Source of the DNA: Rheinheimera maricola
Lineage (GTDB): Bacteria; Pseudomonadota; Gammaproteobacteria; Enterobacterales; Alteromonadaceae
Assembly (NCBI RefSeq): GCF_016918075.2
Contig: NZ_JAERPS020000004.1
Span: 310,001-374,000 of the forward strand
DNA: 64,000 nucleotides
Reading direction: 5' to 3'
Part shown: piece after piece, positions 30,604 to 41,008 of the stretch
Numbering within the stretch: the stretch's first letter is position 1
Layout: the number at the start of each line of letters is the position of its first letter
Notes under the pieces: generated by a model
Databases searched by the model: none
What the model saw: the letters and a program-made list of their open reading frames with translations, nothing else
Told to the model about the DNA's origin: nothing
Made by a program: the position numbers and the translations under genes

Positions 30604-31986
30604 ATGAGTAGTATCAAAGACAAACAGGTTGCTGCGGTTAAAATGCCGCCACATTCGATAGAAGCTGAGCAGTCGGTCCTTGGCGGCTTAATGCTGGATA
30701 ATGAAGCCTGGGATCGCGTGGCCGAAAAAGTGGTCGAGCAGGATTTTTACCTGCGTGCGCACCGCTTTATTTTCGCTGCCATGTCACGTTTGGCTGAGGC
30801 TACCCAGCCGATAGATATTATTACCGTATCTGAAGATTTAGAAGCTAACCTGCAACTGGACGATGTTGGCGGCTTTGCTTACCTTGGCGAAATTGCTAAG
30901 AACACGCCCAGTGCTGCCAATATTCTGGCCTATGCCGAAATCGTGCGTGAGCGCGCAGTAGTGCGCGATATGATTTCTGTGGCGCATGATATTGCCGATG
31001 CCGGTTACGACACTCAGGGCCGCACTTCGGCTGAGCTTTTGGACTTTGCCGAGACCAAAGTATTTAAAATTGCCGAACAGCGTACTAATGCCAATGAAGG
31101 CCCGGAGCCGATTAACAGCATCCTGGCGAAAACCATTGAGAAAATTGATGAGCTGTTCCGTTCGCCGTATGACGGTGTTACCGGTGTATCTACCGGTTAT
31201 GTCGATTTAGACAAAATGACAAACGGCATGCAACCGTCAGACTTGATTATCGTCGCAGCTCGTCCTTCAATGGGTAAAACCACCTTCGCGATGAACCTGT
31301 GCGAACACGCTGCCATCACCAGTGACAAGCCGGTGCTGATTTTCAGCTTAGAGATGCCGTCCGAACAAATTATGATGCGTATGCTTGCGTCTTTAGGCCG
31401 CATTGACCAAACCAAGGTGCGTACCGGCCAGTTGGAAGATGAAGACTGGGCGCGCCTGTCATCCGCCATAGAGCTTCTGAACACCAAAGGCAAAATGTAT
31501 ATCGATGATGGTTCGGGCTTAACGCCGACAGAGGTACGCTCTCGGGCACGACGCGTAGCACGCGAGCACGGTGGTTTAAGCATGATCATGGTCGATTACT
31601 TACAGTTAATGACAGTGCCTGGCATGAGTGAAAACCGAACCTTAGAGATTGCCGAAATTTCGCGCTCACTCAAAGCCTTAGCCAAAGAATTAAAAGTGCC
31701 GGTAGTAGCGTTGTCGCAGCTAAACCGTTCACTGGAACAACGGGCTGATAAACGCCCGGTAAACTCTGACTTACGTGAGTCGGGCTCTATCGAGCAGGAT
31801 GCCGACCTTATTATGTTTATCTACCGTGACGAAGTGTACAACGACGACAGCCCGGATAAAGGCACGGCTGAGGTCATCATTGGTAAGCAGCGGAACGGCC
31901 CGATTGGCCGGGTACGGTTAACCTTCCATGGTCGCTACTCGCGTTTTGATAACTACGCCGGTAGTGCTCGGTTCGAGGACGATTAA
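30604..31986 (+). CDS. dnaB: Replicative DNA helicase DnaB
   Basis: 460 residues from the ATG at 30604 (AGGTG upstream); the open frame reaches 30547 but those 19 codons are not DnaB-like. DnaB is the hexameric fork helicase. The N-terminal primase-interacting domain (PPHSIEAEQSVLGGLM) and linker are followed by the RecA-like domain with Walker A RPSMGKTTFA and Walker B-type MIMVDYLQLM, and the arginine-rich end. No intein is present. The stop overlaps the alr start by one base. Confidence 0.98.
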   Translation: MSSIKDKQVAAVKMPPHSIEAEQSVLGGLMLDNEAWDRVAEKVVEQDFYLRAHRFIFAAMSRLAEATQPIDIITVSEDLEANLQLDDVGGFAYLGEIAKNTPSAANILAYAEIVRERAVVRDMISVAHDIADAGYDTQGRTSAELLDFAETKVFKIAEQRTNANEGPEPINSILAKTIEKIDELFRSPYDGVTGVSTGYVDLDKMTNGMQPSDLIIVAARPSMGKTTFAMNLCEHAAITSDKPVLIFSLEMPSEQIMMRMLASLGRIDQTKVRTGQLEDEDWARLSSAIELLNTKGKMYIDDGSGLTPTEVRSRARRVAREHGGLSMIMVDYLQLMTVPGMSENRTLEIAEISRSLKALAKELKVPVVALSQLNRSLEQRADKRPVNSDLRESGSIEQDADLIMFIYRDEVYNDDSPDKGTAEVIIGKQRNGPIGRVRLTFHGRYSRFDNYAGSARFEDD

Positions 31987-33074
31987 TGCCAAGCCGCCGG
32001 CCGCAAGCCATTATTGATCTTAATGCGTTAAGCCATAATTATCAGCGGGTAAAGCAGCTGGCACCAAACAGCAAGGTGCTGGCGGTGTTAAAAGCCAATG
32101 CCTATGGCCATGGTATGTTGGCGGTGGCGCAGGCATTAAAACATGCCGATGCGTTGGGCGTGGCACGCATTGATGAAGCCTTAGCGTTGCGTGCAGGCGG
32201 TATTACCAAGCCTATCGTGCTGCTGGAAGGCTTCTTTCATGCCGATGAGTTACAACAGGTGGTGGCATCTAACCTGCAGCTGGTGATCCACCATCGCGAG
32301 CAAGCTGAAGCGTTGTTAGCGGCAGCATTGGATGCACCGGTCAGGGTCTGGTTAAAAATAGATTCGGGCATGCACCGTCTGGGGATTTACCCGCATGAAT
32401 TTAATGAGTTGTATCAGCGCTTAAGCCAAAGTGCCAATGTGCAGGGGCCGCTTCGGCTAATGAGCCATTTTGCCAGTTCAGACGAGCTGGCTAAGCCTGC
32501 CACCGCCAACCAACTGGCGTTGTTTAACCAGATCACCGATGGAAGTGCCGGTGAGCGTTCACTGGCCAACTCCGCTGCGGTACTAAGCTGGCCACAAAGC
32601 CACGGCGACTGGGTGCGGCCTGGGATAATGCTGTATGGCGTATCACCGATGGCAGATAGCGTTGGTGTAGAACATGGCCTTAAACCGGTGATGACACTTA
32701 GCAGCAGTGTTATCGCGGTGCGAGACGTGCAGGCCGGTGATGCGGTAGGTTATGGGGGTAGCTGGATAGCGGCACACCCAACACGTTTAGCGGTAGTGGC
32801 GATGGGTTATGGTGATGGTTACCCGCGCGGCGCCGGTAACAATGCGGATGTATTAATCAACGGCAAACGTTTCCCCATTGTTGGCCGGGTGTCGATGGAT
32901 ATGATTACCGTCGATATTGGCAACGAAGCGACAGCAGTGGGGGATAACGTAATTTTGTGGGGCAAGGATTTACCGGTAGAACAACTGGCACGTTGTGTTG
33001 ATACTATTCCGTACGAGCTATTATGCAATATCACCAGCCGGGTGCAGTTTAGTTATACCGATATTGCAGAATAA
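31986..33074 (+). CDS. alr: Alanine racemase
   Basis: 362 residues. A PLP enzyme that makes D-alanine for peptidoglycan. Lys36 in AVLKANAYGHG should carry the cofactor. The catalytic tyrosine lies in AVGYGGSW, and GRVSMDMITVD is the substrate-site signature. dnaB-alr coupling through TAATG is the same arrangement as in E. coli. The end is marked by a long hairpin terminator. Confidence 0.97.
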   Translation: MPSRRPQAIIDLNALSHNYQRVKQLAPNSKVLAVLKANAYGHGMLAVAQALKHADALGVARIDEALALRAGGITKPIVLLEGFFHADELQQVVASNLQLVIHHREQAEALLAAALDAPVRVWLKIDSGMHRLGIYPHEFNELYQRLSQSANVQGPLRLMSHFASSDELAKPATANQLALFNQITDGSAGERSLANSAAVLSWPQSHGDWVRPGIMLYGVSPMADSVGVEHGLKPVMTLSSSVIAVRDVQAGDAVGYGGSWIAAHPTRLAVVAMGYGDGYPRGAGNNADVLINGKRFPIVGRVSMDMITVDIGNEATAVGDNVILWGKDLPVEQLARCVDTIPYELLCNITSRVQFSYTDIAE

Positions 33075-33075
33075 A

Positions 33076-33119
33076 AAACGCCGGCGCTAAGTGTGCGTTA
33101 ACACTAGACCGGCGCTTTT
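33076..33119. terminator. Hairpin terminator between alr and convergent cheX
   Basis: CGCCGG (33079-33084) pairs with CCGGCG (33109-33114), and AGTGT with ACACT nearer the loop. A six-A run precedes and TTTT follows the stem, so it can act in both directions. Confidence 0.8.
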
Positions 33120-33135
33120 GCTGTATAAATAGTCG

Positions 33136-33600
33136 TTATTTATCGAAACTGACTTCGATATGCACTTTGCCGAACTCTGAATCAAACGGCATCAGAATTT
33201 TGGCGCCTTCAGATTTATGCGAAATAGTATGGTTTTTACCTGATACTACTACTGGGGTGGCCATGGTAAAGTCGTAGCCTTTCTCACCTAAAACCCGCTT
33301 AGCACCACCGGTAACCATATTAGTAATTTCACCGACCATATCGGTAACATCCTCATTAATACCTTTTGGTCGCTCGCCAAGCATACGAAACATAATTTCG
33401 ACCGCTAAAGACTCTTCAAAGGTAATAGAGAAGGAGCCTTTGGTTTGCGGGCTTACCATACCAATTAAGCCAGAAACGTCACCTCGCGCCACTTCATCTT
33501 TTTTAATTCGGGGCTGGCCAGGCACTATGGTGGTGTTAGCCATGGTACTAAGCACGTTTACTAAAGAGGATAAAAACGGATTTATAAATTCAACATTCAT
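33136..33600 (-). CDS. cheX: Chemotaxis protein CheX (CheC-like phosphatase fold)
   Basis: 154 residues. CheX-family proteins dephosphorylate CheY-P. The family pattern is an N-terminal NVEFINPFLSSLVNVL helix, then GLIGM....KGSFSITFEE, and the helix DVTDMVGEITNMVTGGAKR, whose E..N pair is the usual catalytic signature (Glu and Asn in GEITN). The protein is soluble and cytoplasmic. It lies away from any chemotaxis cluster, next to zur, and is not obviously co-transcribed with it (100-base gap). Confidence 0.87.
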   Translation of the reverse strand: MNVEFINPFLSSLVNVLSTMANTTIVPGQPRIKKDEVARGDVSGLIGMVSPQTKGSFSITFEESLAVEIMFRMLGERPKGINEDVTDMVGEITNMVTGGAKRVLGEKGYDFTMATPVVVSGKNHTISHKSEGAKILMPFDSEFGKVHIEVSFDK

Positions 33601-33700
33601 GTCAACGCCTGTTTGAATACGGGAATAGGGCTACAGCTTGTTTAAGATTAGAAACCTTTTAGCAAATGTACAAGCTATCGCGTTGTTTTAAGTCTATTTA

Positions 33701-34138
33701 TTATGCAACTTTACAGCGTGCACAGGTGCCATGAGCTTCTATCGTTTGTTGCTTAATAACAAAACCCTGAGCAACGGCTTGGCGATTAAATTCTTCTTGC
33801 AGCAAATGCGAGTGCAACTCTGTTACGTTACCGCACTGGTCGCAGATTAGTAGTTGTGCTGGATGATGCTGACCAAAGTGGTGGCAGAGTAAAAAGGCAT
33901 TACTAGACTCTATTTTATGAATAAAACCTTGTTCGGTTAAAAACTCTAATGCCCGGTAAATGGTTGCAGGTTTGGCACCCGGCTCGGTTTGTTTTAATTG
34001 TTCCAATAGCTCGTATGCACCAATGCCACCGTCAAGTTCGGCCAGCAGGCGGAATACTTTTTCCCGTATTAAAGTAAAGCGGGCGCCATTTTGTTCGCAT
34101 ATAATACGAGCACGGTTAACCAGAGTTTCCGTCGACAT
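33701..34138 (-). CDS. zur: Zinc uptake regulator Zur (Fur family)
   Basis: 145 residues. A Zn(II)-sensing repressor. The winged-helix domain (about 15-80) holds the Fur-family PATIYRALEFLTEQGFIHK recognition region. The metal and dimer domain has HHFGQHHPAQLLICDQCGNV and a C-terminal CARCKVA, giving the CxxC pairs for structural zinc. HxH patterns and the absence of Fur-type HHDH spacing point to Zur and not Fur. A possible target, merC with a Zur-like box, is at 6.9 kb in this window. Confidence 0.9.
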   Translation of the reverse strand: MSTETLVNRARIICEQNGARFTLIREKVFRLLAELDGGIGAYELLEQLKQTEPGAKPATIYRALEFLTEQGFIHKIESSNAFLLCHHFGQHHPAQLLICDQCGNVTELHSHLLQEEFNRQAVAQGFVIKQQTIEAHGTCARCKVA

Positions 34139-34222
34139 CTTCAGCTCCTGTCAGCAGTTGCTGGCAGTGTAACATAACACGGGTTAACTGCCACGCTGTT
34201 GCAGAAGCTAAAAAAGTAGTCG

Positions 34223-34435
34223 TTACAGGCGGTTGATTTGATCTTTAAGTTGATATGTCTTATCGGTAACGATGCTTTCCAGTGTAGCAATGCGCTGTTT
34301 AAGTTTTTCTTGCTCTGCTTTTAGTGCGTCTAGTTCTGCGCTGCCGGCTTTGCCTTTATTGTCGTTGTACACCTTAAACGCTGACAAGCTAATGCCGCCA
34401 ATAATGGCCAGTGCCGCTATTTCAAAAGGTCCCAT
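34223..34435 (-). CDS. PspB-like small membrane protein
   Basis: 70 residues. One N-terminal hydrophobic helix (about 5-24) is followed by a charged coiled coil whose QRIATLESIVTD segment resembles the ERIQALESILD segment of phage-shock protein PspB. In the psp response, PspB and PspC sense envelope stress and bind PspA. No pspA or pspC is nearby, so it is either an isolated homologue or a similar small anchor of other function. AGGAG six bases before the ATG makes translation likely. Confidence 0.6.
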   Translation of the reverse strand: MGPFEIAALAIIGGISLSAFKVYNDNKGKAGSAELDALKAEQEKLKQRIATLESIVTDKTYQLKDQINRL

Positions 34436-34635
34436 CGTTTGCTCCTGTTAATTTCTATAAATAGCTCAGTGGTGTTTTTTTGCAAATAAAATGCCAATTT
34501 AAATATGTATATATATCAATTGCATGTGTTTATTTCGTGGTTGATGAAAATACACAATACACCAAAAGTTAGCCATTTTCTGCAGAATATAGTGGTAAAC
34601 TTAACCACTATTCTAGCAATTAATTGTAAGCCATT

Positions 34636-35121
34636 ATGACTGACGAAGACTGGATGCGACATGCAATTGTGCTGGCAGGTAAAGCAGAGCTACAGGGTGA
34701 AGTGCCGGTAGGTGCCGTGCTGGTTAAGGATGGTGCATTGGTTGCAGAGGGCTGGAACCAAATGATCAGCCTTAACGACCCTTCGGCGCATGCCGAAATG
34801 CTGGCGATACGCGCTGCAGCATCAACATTAGCGAATTACCGACTACCTGAATGTACCTTATATGTAACGCTAGAGCCTTGCAGTATGTGTGCTGGCGCTA
34901 TGGTACATGGACGGATAACTCGGTTGGTGTTCGGTGCAGCAGATGCCAAAACCGGTGCCGCTGGCTCGGTGCTGAACTTGCTGCAGCAGCCGCAGTTTAA
35001 TCATCAGGTTGATGTAGTATCGGGTGTGTTGGCAGCAGAATGCGCTGCGCAGCTATCGGGATTCTTTCAGCGCCGGCGCGCTGAACACAAAGCGCTTAGG
35101 CGCAGTCTGGCTGCAAATTGA
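34636..35121 (+). CDS. tadA: tRNA-specific adenosine deaminase TadA
   Basis: 161 residues. TadA converts A34 to inosine in tRNA-Arg(ACG). The zinc site is complete: His52 and proton-shuttle Glu54 in AHAEMLAIR, and Cys82 and Cys85 in EPCSMCAGAMVH. The basic C-terminus (FQRRRAEHKALR) is typical. It is divergent from the PspB-like gene across a 200-base AT-rich gap. Its last 26 bases overlap a small ORF on the other strand. Confidence 0.97.
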   Translation: MTDEDWMRHAIVLAGKAELQGEVPVGAVLVKDGALVAEGWNQMISLNDPSAHAEMLAIRAAASTLANYRLPECTLYVTLEPCSMCAGAMVHGRITRLVFGAADAKTGAAGSVLNLLQQPQFNHQVDVVSGVLAAECAAQLSGFFQRRRAEHKALRRSLAAN

Positions 35122-35257
35122 AAAAACCAGTGTAATGTCGACGACGCTGGTGTAGTTTGGTTATCGCAATATTGCGTTTAATGCGGCGCCGGCTTGATGC
35201 GACATCGACTAGTCGGCGACGTTTAGCCCTAACCTGAGGTCGTTTGCGTTTTAACAT
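35096..35257 (-). CDS. Candidate 53-residue Arg/Lys-rich small protein
   Basis: Minus-strand ATG at 35257 with AGGTG five bases upstream, open to TAA at 35096. The product starts MLKRKRPQVRAKRRRLVDVA and ends HYTGFFNLQPDCA. 18 of 53 residues are Arg or Lys and only two are acidic, so it would be strongly basic and probably binds RNA or DNA if made. It lies downstream of mltF (84 bases) on the same strand and its 3' end overlaps tadA. No family is recognised, and rare arginine codons (AGG, CGA, CGG) are used. It may be a chance ORF. Confidence 0.4.
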   Translation of the reverse strand: MLKRKRPQVRAKRRRLVDVASSRRRIKRNIAITKLHQRRRHYTGFFNLQPDCA

Positions 35258-35341
35258 GTTACACCTGAATATTCTGCCACGATGATATTACCGTAATTAA
35301 CGCTACTATGGCGGTTTGCCAGCAGGCTTTCAATGGCCAGC

Positions 35342-36808
35342 TTAATTACCATCATCATCGTTGGTTGGCAATATTTCTGTACTGTTTTCGCTGCTAAGTT
35401 GCTCTGTCAGGCGCTTTTTTTGTTGCTCCAGTCGCAGCTCGGCTTGCTGGCGCTCATCTACCCACAGCAATGTATCGTAATAACGCCGAATATTTTCTAC
35501 ATAACTTACCGCTTCGTCACCACGGGCATAGCCATACTTGGTAGTTTGATACACGCTTTTTTGCCGTAATAGTGGCAAGCGTTGTTTTACGTCTAACCAT
35601 TTATCCGGATCGGCTCCGTCTCGTTGCGTCAAAATACGGGCATCTTCAACATGGCCCCAACCCACGTTATAAGAAGCCAGCGCAAACCACAGCCGGTCTG
35701 GCATTGCAATGCGTTCAGGAATACGGCTGACTAACCGGTGCAGATAACGGCTGCCACCGCGGATGCTTTGCTCTGGATCTAATCGGCTGCTAATACCCAT
35801 TTGTTGCGCTGTCGGTAAGGTTAACATCATCAAGCCTCGCACGCCGGTAGGGCTTTTCGCTTTCGGGTCCCAGTGCGATTCCTGATAACTAAGTGCAGCT
35901 AATAGCCGCCAGTCCAATTCACCAGCATAGTGAACAAACCAGGGTTTGTAGGTTGGCAGGTTTTGCTCTATTGCCTCGATATAGGCTAACGTATCTACAT
36001 AATCAAATTGTTGTACATGACCAAAGTATCTGTCTTCCAGCGCGATAAGTTCGCCGCTTTGGTACATTGCGCCAAAGAATTCGATCAGCACGGCATATAA
36101 CGAGTCGTCGTTATTTGCTGCTATTAGCCAACTTACCGGTAGGTTATCGCGTACGGTAAACGCAATGCTCAGGTTGGGATAAAAACGTCGGTTTAACGCC
36201 AACTGATTTGAATCGGTAAGAGTATAGGCAATATTGCCATCGACAACTTGTTGCAAGATTTCATCGGCATCCAATGTCGGATGTTGCTGCCAATTCAGTT
36301 CAGGTGTGTCCTGGCTAAGTTGCTGCAGTGTCTCGGCATGGCTACTGTCTTTTACCACGATAATACTATCTGATAACTCATTGAGTGATCGTGGCCAGAT
36401 ATTGCCCTGCTTAAACACTAATACTTCGTTAATCCAACGATAGGCCGGTGACGCACGGTACTTGTCTTTACGGATCTGGGTTACGGTCAAGCCGCCAGCG
36501 ATATAGTCTACCTGACCAGAGTCAAGTTTTTGCAGTAGCTCTTCCAAGTGATAACTGGGGTATAGCTCAAGTTTTACACCCAATTTATCTGCCAGGGCCT
36601 GACTTAATTCTAGTTCGAAGCCAACTGGGCCATCAACGCCCACGTAATAGCTGGTAGGGCCGTGCAAAATGCCAACCTTTAAGCTATCGCGCTGATAGAT
36701 CTGATAAAGCTGGCTTTGCAGGGGGGCAGGGCTACAGCCTGCTAACCACCAAAATAACAGCAACCAGAGCCAACTTTTCCACATCTGAATTAACCTATAT
36801 CTTCGCAT
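35342..36808 (-). CDS. mltF: Membrane-bound lytic murein transglycosylase F
   Basis: 488 residues. MltF cleaves peptidoglycan glycan strands to 1,6-anhydro products. A hydrophobic N-terminus ending in a lipobox-like LAGCS precedes a periplasmic solute-binding-like domain (about 35-270, SBP_bac_3 type). The SLT catalytic domain follows, with the glutamate in AALSYQESHWDPKAKSPTGVRGLMMLT and the SIRGGSRYL and ALASYNVGWGH motifs. It is adjacent to and divergent from purL, the same neighbour pair as in E. coli. The conserved lipoprotein start is within 25 residues of the chosen ATG. Confidence 0.95.
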   Translation of the reverse strand: MRRYRLIQMWKSWLWLLLFWWLAGCSPAPLQSQLYQIYQRDSLKVGILHGPTSYYVGVDGPVGFELELSQALADKLGVKLELYPSYHLEELLQKLDSGQVDYIAGGLTVTQIRKDKYRASPAYRWINEVLVFKQGNIWPRSLNELSDSIIVVKDSSHAETLQQLSQDTPELNWQQHPTLDADEILQQVVDGNIAYTLTDSNQLALNRRFYPNLSIAFTVRDNLPVSWLIAANNDDSLYAVLIEFFGAMYQSGELIALEDRYFGHVQQFDYVDTLAYIEAIEQNLPTYKPWFVHYAGELDWRLLAALSYQESHWDPKAKSPTGVRGLMMLTLPTAQQMGISSRLDPEQSIRGGSRYLHRLVSRIPERIAMPDRLWFALASYNVGWGHVEDARILTQRDGADPDKWLDVKQRLPLLRQKSVYQTTKYGYARGDEAVSYVENIRRYYDTLLWVDERQQAELRLEQQKKRLTEQLSSENSTEILPTNDDDGN

Positions 36809-36949
36809 TCTGCGCTGTTATAGCAAACTTCTGCAGCGCAGTCAGTGTTTACTCATACCACTTGGGCAGAAATTTCTTTATAATGGCGCGCCGGTCCGGG
36901 GGCTAACCCCAGGTTCCATCTTTGACAAACCCACGGGAAAAGAAAGCCT

Positions 36950-39900
36950 ATGTTGATCCTGCGTGGTGCGCCAGCACTGTCCGAATTCAGAATTCAAAAG
37001 TTACTCGACCAATGCGCCCAAAGTGGCCTGAACCTCAGCAGTATTTACGCTGAGTTTATGCACTTTGCCGATCTTAGCAGCGCCTTGACTGACGCCCAGC
37101 AGCAAACACTGGATAAATTGCTTACTTATGGCCCGGCTATTGCCAGCCATGAGCCGCACGGCCAGTTAATTCTTGTGACGCCACGGCCGGGCACCATTTC
37201 GCCCTGGTCGTCTAAAGCCACCGATATTGCCCGCAACTGCGGCTTAAGCTCAGTAAAGCGTTTAGAGCGCGGTATTGCTTATTATGTACAAGCCGCCACA
37301 TCGTTGAGTGCAGAGCAACTTAGTCAAGTTACAGCATTGTTGCATGATCGGATGATGGATGCAGTGTTTACTGAACTGCATCAGGCTCAGGCATTATTTA
37401 GCCAAGCCGAACCAGCGCCCGTTAGCTCGGTCGATATCCTTGGTGGTGGTCGTTCTGCCCTGGTTAATGCCAATATTGATATGGGGCTGGCGCTGGCTGA
37501 TGACGAGGTAGATTACCTGTTCGATAATTTTACCGCACTGGGCCGTAACCCGAACGACATTGAACTGTATATGTTTGCCCAAGCGAACTCAGAGCACTGC
37601 CGGCACAAAATTTTTAACGCCGACTGGACCATTGACGGCGTAAAACAGCCTAAATCGCTGTTTAAAATGATTAAAAACACTTTTGAACGTACGCCGGATT
37701 ATGTGTTGTCAGCCTATAAAGATAATGCAGCGGTAATGGAAGGCTCAATTGCCGGGCGCTTTTTTGCCCAGCCAGGTGACAATAGCTATCAGTATCACCA
37801 TGAACCTATCCACGTGCTGATGAAGGTAGAAACGCATAACCATCCCACGGCCATTTCGCCTTATCCTGGCGCTGCTACCGGCTCTGGCGGTGAAATTCGC
37901 GATGAGGGTGCTACCGGTGTTGGCTCTAAACCCAAAGCGGGTTTGGTTGGTTTCTCGGTGTCTAATTTACGTATTCCGGGCTTTGAACAGCCTTGGGAAA
38001 CCGATTTCGGCAAGCCGGATCGTATCGTATCGGCGCTGGACATTATGCTGGAAGGCCCGCTGGGCGGCGCGGCATTTAATAATGAATTCGGCCGGCCGGC
38101 CATTAACGGATATTTCCGTACCTACGAAGAAAAAGTAGCCAGTCATAACGGTGAAGAAGTGCGCGGTTACCATAAGCCGATTATGATTGCCGGTGGTTTG
38201 GGTAATATCCGCGCTGAGCATGTACAAAAAGGTGATTTACCGGTTGGTGCTAAGTTAGTGGTACTGGGAGGCCCGGCAATGAATATCGGTTTGGGCGGCG
38301 GTGCCGCTTCGTCGATGGCCTCGGGTCAGTCAGCCGAAGACTTAGATTTTGCCTCAGTACAGCGCGAAAACCCGGAAATTGAACGTCGCTGTCAGGAAGT
38401 TATCGACCGCTGCTGGCAGCTGGGTGATGACAACCCTATCGTATTTATTCACGATGTTGGCGCCGGTGGTTTATCCAATGCCTTCCCTGAGCTGGTAAAT
38501 GACGGTGGCGTGGGCGGTAAATTTGAACTGCGGAATGTGCCGAACGATGAGCCCGGCATGTCGCCGCTGCAAATCTGGTGTAACGAGTCGCAAGAGCGTT
38601 ATGTTATGGCGATACCGGCGGATAAAATGCCGCTGTTTGAACAGATTTGTAAGCGTGAGCGCGCGCCTTTTGCTGTAGTGGGTGAAGCTACTGGCGATCA
38701 GCACTTAACCCTGACTGATAGCCATTTTGGTAGTACACCGATTGATTTGCCATTAAGTGTACTGCTTGGCAAAGCGCCGAAAATGCACCGCGATGTTCAA
38801 AGTGTGCAAACCGCGGGTAAAGCGCTGGATTTAACCGGCATAACAATAAAAGACGCTGCCGAACGTTTACTGCGTCTACCGGCGATTGCAGAAAAAACCT
38901 TTTTGGTAACCATAGGCGATCGCAGTGTTACCGGTTTAGTGGCGCGTGATCAGATGGTTGGCCCCTGGCAGGTACCGGTAGCTAACTGCGGTGTTACTGC
39001 GGCCAGCTACGACACTTACCATGGTGAAGCTATGGCAATGGGCGAGCGCACCCCGGTGGCACTACTCGACTTTGCTGCTTCAGCCCGGTTAGCGGTGGCA
39101 GAAGCTATTACTAACATCGCTGCTACTGATATTGGCGAGTTAAAACGGGTGAAGTTATCGGCTAACTGGATGGCCGCTGCCGGTCACCCGGGTGAAGACG
39201 CCGGTTTATACGCTGCGGTTAAAGCCATTGGTGAAGAGTTATGCCCGGCACTGGAAGTGACTATTCCGGTGGGTAAAGATTCCATGTCAATGAAAACCAA
39301 GTGGCAGAAGAATGGCGAAGAACATGCGGTAACATCACCGTTATCGCTGGTGATCACCGCCTTTGCCCGGGTTGAAGATATTCGCAAAACGGTGACGCCG
39401 CAGTTACGCACTGACAAAGGTGACAGCAGCCTGCTGTTAATCGACTTGGGGCAGGGGCAGAACCGCTTAGGCGCGTCCTGTTTAGCACAAGTGTATAAGC
39501 AACTGGGCCAGACTCCGGTTGATTTAGACAGCCCAGAGCTGTTAATTAACTTCTTTAATGCTGTGCAACAGCTAACGCGCGAGCAAAAACTGCTGGCCTA
39601 CCATGACCGCTCAGACGGTGGTTTATTTGTTACGCTGGCTGAAATGGCCTTTGCCGGTAAAGCCGGTGTGCGTGCCGACATCAGCGCCCTGGGTGCAGAT
39701 GATATGGCCGTGCTGTACAGCGAAGAGCCAGGCGCAGTGATCCAGGTAAGCAACAGCGAGCTTGAGTATGTGCAGCAAGTGCTGGCACAGCATCAATTGG
39801 CCGATTGCAGCCATGTTATTGGCAGCGTGACTGACGCAGATGAGCTGGTGTTTAGCCGTGGTGACACGCTGGTGCTGGGCGACAGCCGCACCCGTTTACG

Positions 39901-40843
39901 TTGCATCTGGGCAGAAACCACCTACCAAATGCAGGCGCTGCGTGATAACCCAGAGGGTGCTAAGCAGGAGTTTTCTGCTAAAGCCGATGCCGCTGATCCA
40001 GGTTTAAGCGTGAAGCTTAGTTTTGATTTAAACGAAGATATTGCCGCACCGTTTATTCTTAAAGGTGCTGCGCCCAAAGTGGCTATTCTGCGCGAACAGG
40101 GCGTGAACTCGCATGTCGAAATGGCGGCGGCGTTTAATCGTGCCGGTTTTAACGCAGTCGATGTGCATATGAGCGACATTTTGGCTGGTCGTGCCAAACT
40201 GGCCGACTTTAACGGCTTAGTCGCTTGTGGCGGCTTTTCATACGGCGACGTATTAGGTGCCGGCGAAGGCTGGGCGAAATCAGTGTTGTTTAACGACATT
40301 GCCCGCAAACAGTTTGCTGAGTTCTTTGCGCGCCAAACCACCTTCTCGCTGGGGGTGTGTAACGGCTGTCAAATGATGTCTAACTTAAAGAGCCTGATCC
40401 CGGGTGCTGAGCTGTGGCCACATTTTGTGCGCAACAAATCTGAGCGCTTTGAAGCCCGTTTTAGCCAGGTTGAAATTCAGCAAAGCCCGTCGCTGCTGTT
40501 TAGCGGCATGGCCGGTTCACGTATGCCTATCGCTGTATCGCACGGTGAAGGTCATGCTGAATTTGCCAGCAATGAAGCTTTTGTGAAAGCCAACCACAGC
40601 GGCACGGTAGCGATGCGCTTTATTGATCACTACGGCAAGGTGACTGAGCAATACCCGCACAACCCGAATGGCTCAGCCGCCGGTATCACCTCGTTAACCA
40701 CTACCGATGGCCGGGTAACGATTATGATGCCGCATCCGGAGCGGGTGTTCCGCGCGGTGGCTAATTCCTGGCAGCCGGATGGTTGGCAAGAAGATAGCCC
40801 ATGGATGCGCATGTTCCGCAACGCGCGTGTCTGGTTAGGTTAA
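36950..40843 (+). CDS. purL: Phosphoribosylformylglycinamidine synthase
   Basis: 1297 residues, the large single-chain type. PurL converts FGAR, glutamine and ATP to FGAM in purine synthesis. A PurS-like N-terminus ([19 protein letters not shown]) is followed by two AIR-synthetase-type halves with [30 protein letters not shown] and HDRSDGG motifs. The C-terminal class I glutamine amidotransferase domain has the nucleophile cysteine in [11 protein letters not shown] and the His-Glu pair in MPHPERVFR. It forms a single-gene unit with its own strong terminator. Confidence 0.99.
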   Translation: MLILRGAPALSEFRIQKLLDQCAQSGLNLSSIYAEFMHFADLSSALTDAQQQTLDKLLTYGPAIASHEPHGQLILVTPRPGTISPWSSKATDIARNCGLSSVKRLERGIAYYVQAATSLSAEQLSQVTALLHDRMMDAVFTELHQAQALFSQAEPAPVSSVDILGGGRSALVNANIDMGLALADDEVDYLFDNFTALGRNPNDIELYMFAQANSEHCRHKIFNADWTIDGVKQPKSLFKMIKNTFERTPDYVLSAYKDNAAVMEGSIAGRFFAQPGDNSYQYHHEPIHVLMKVETHNHPTAISPYPGAATGSGGEIRDEGATGVGSKPKAGLVGFSVSNLRIPGFEQPWETDFGKPDRIVSALDIMLEGPLGGAAFNNEFGRPAINGYFRTYEEKVASHNGEEVRGYHKPIMIAGGLGNIRAEHVQKGDLPVGAKLVVLGGPAMNIGLGGGAASSMASGQSAEDLDFASVQRENPEIERRCQEVIDRCWQLGDDNPIVFIHDVGAGGLSNAFPELVNDGGVGGKFELRNVPNDEPGMSPLQIWCNESQERYVMAIPADKMPLFEQICKRERAPFAVVGEATGDQHLTLTDSHFGSTPIDLPLSVLLGKAPKMHRDVQSVQTAGKALDLTGITIKDAAERLLRLPAIAEKTFLVTIGDRSVTGLVARDQMVGPWQVPVANCGVTAASYDTYHGEAMAMGERTPVALLDFAASARLAVAEAITNIAATDIGELKRVKLSANWMAAAGHPGEDAGLYAAVKAIGEELCPALEVTIPVGKDSMSMKTKWQKNGEEHAVTSPLSLVITAFARVEDIRKTVTPQLRTDKGDSSLLLIDLGQGQNRLGASCLAQVYKQLGQTPVDLDSPELLINFFNAVQQLTREQKLLAYHDRSDGGLFVTLAEMAFAGKAGVRADISALGADDMAVLYSEEPGAVIQVSNSELEYVQQVLAQHQLADCSHVIGSVTDADELVFSRGDTLVLGDSRTRLRCIWAETTYQMQALRDNPEGAKQEFSAKADAADPGLSVKLSFDLNEDIAAPFILKGAAPKVAILREQGVNSHVEMAAAFNRAGFNAVDVHMSDILAGRAKLADFNGLVACGGFSYGDVLGAGEGWAKSVLFNDIARKQFAEFFARQTTFSLGVCNGCQMMSNLKSLIPGAELWPHFVRNKSERFEARFSQVEIQQSPSLLFSGMAGSRMPIAVSHGEGHAEFASNEAFVKANHSGTVAMRFIDHYGKVTEQYPHNPNGSAAGITSLTTTDGRVTIMMPHPERVFRAVANSWQPDGWQEDSPWMRMFRNARVWLG

Positions 40844-40857
40844 GCGGCACCGTATAA

Positions 40858-40889
40858 CTAACCCTGCTAAAGCAGGGTTAGTTTTTTTT
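40858..40889 (+). terminator. Terminator of purL
   Basis: CTAACCCTGCT and AGCAGGGTTAG form a perfect 11-base stem around AA, followed by eight Ts, 15 bases after the purL stop. Confidence 0.95.
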
Positions 40890-41008
40890 GCCCCGTCTAT
40901 TTAATACTGCGATATTTCCCTGCTGCGTTAAATTCCGGCAACTCTGCATTGCAACAACTACACTTAGTGACATTTCGGCTCACTATCTTCCTGGTCACAG
41001 AGGTGGCA

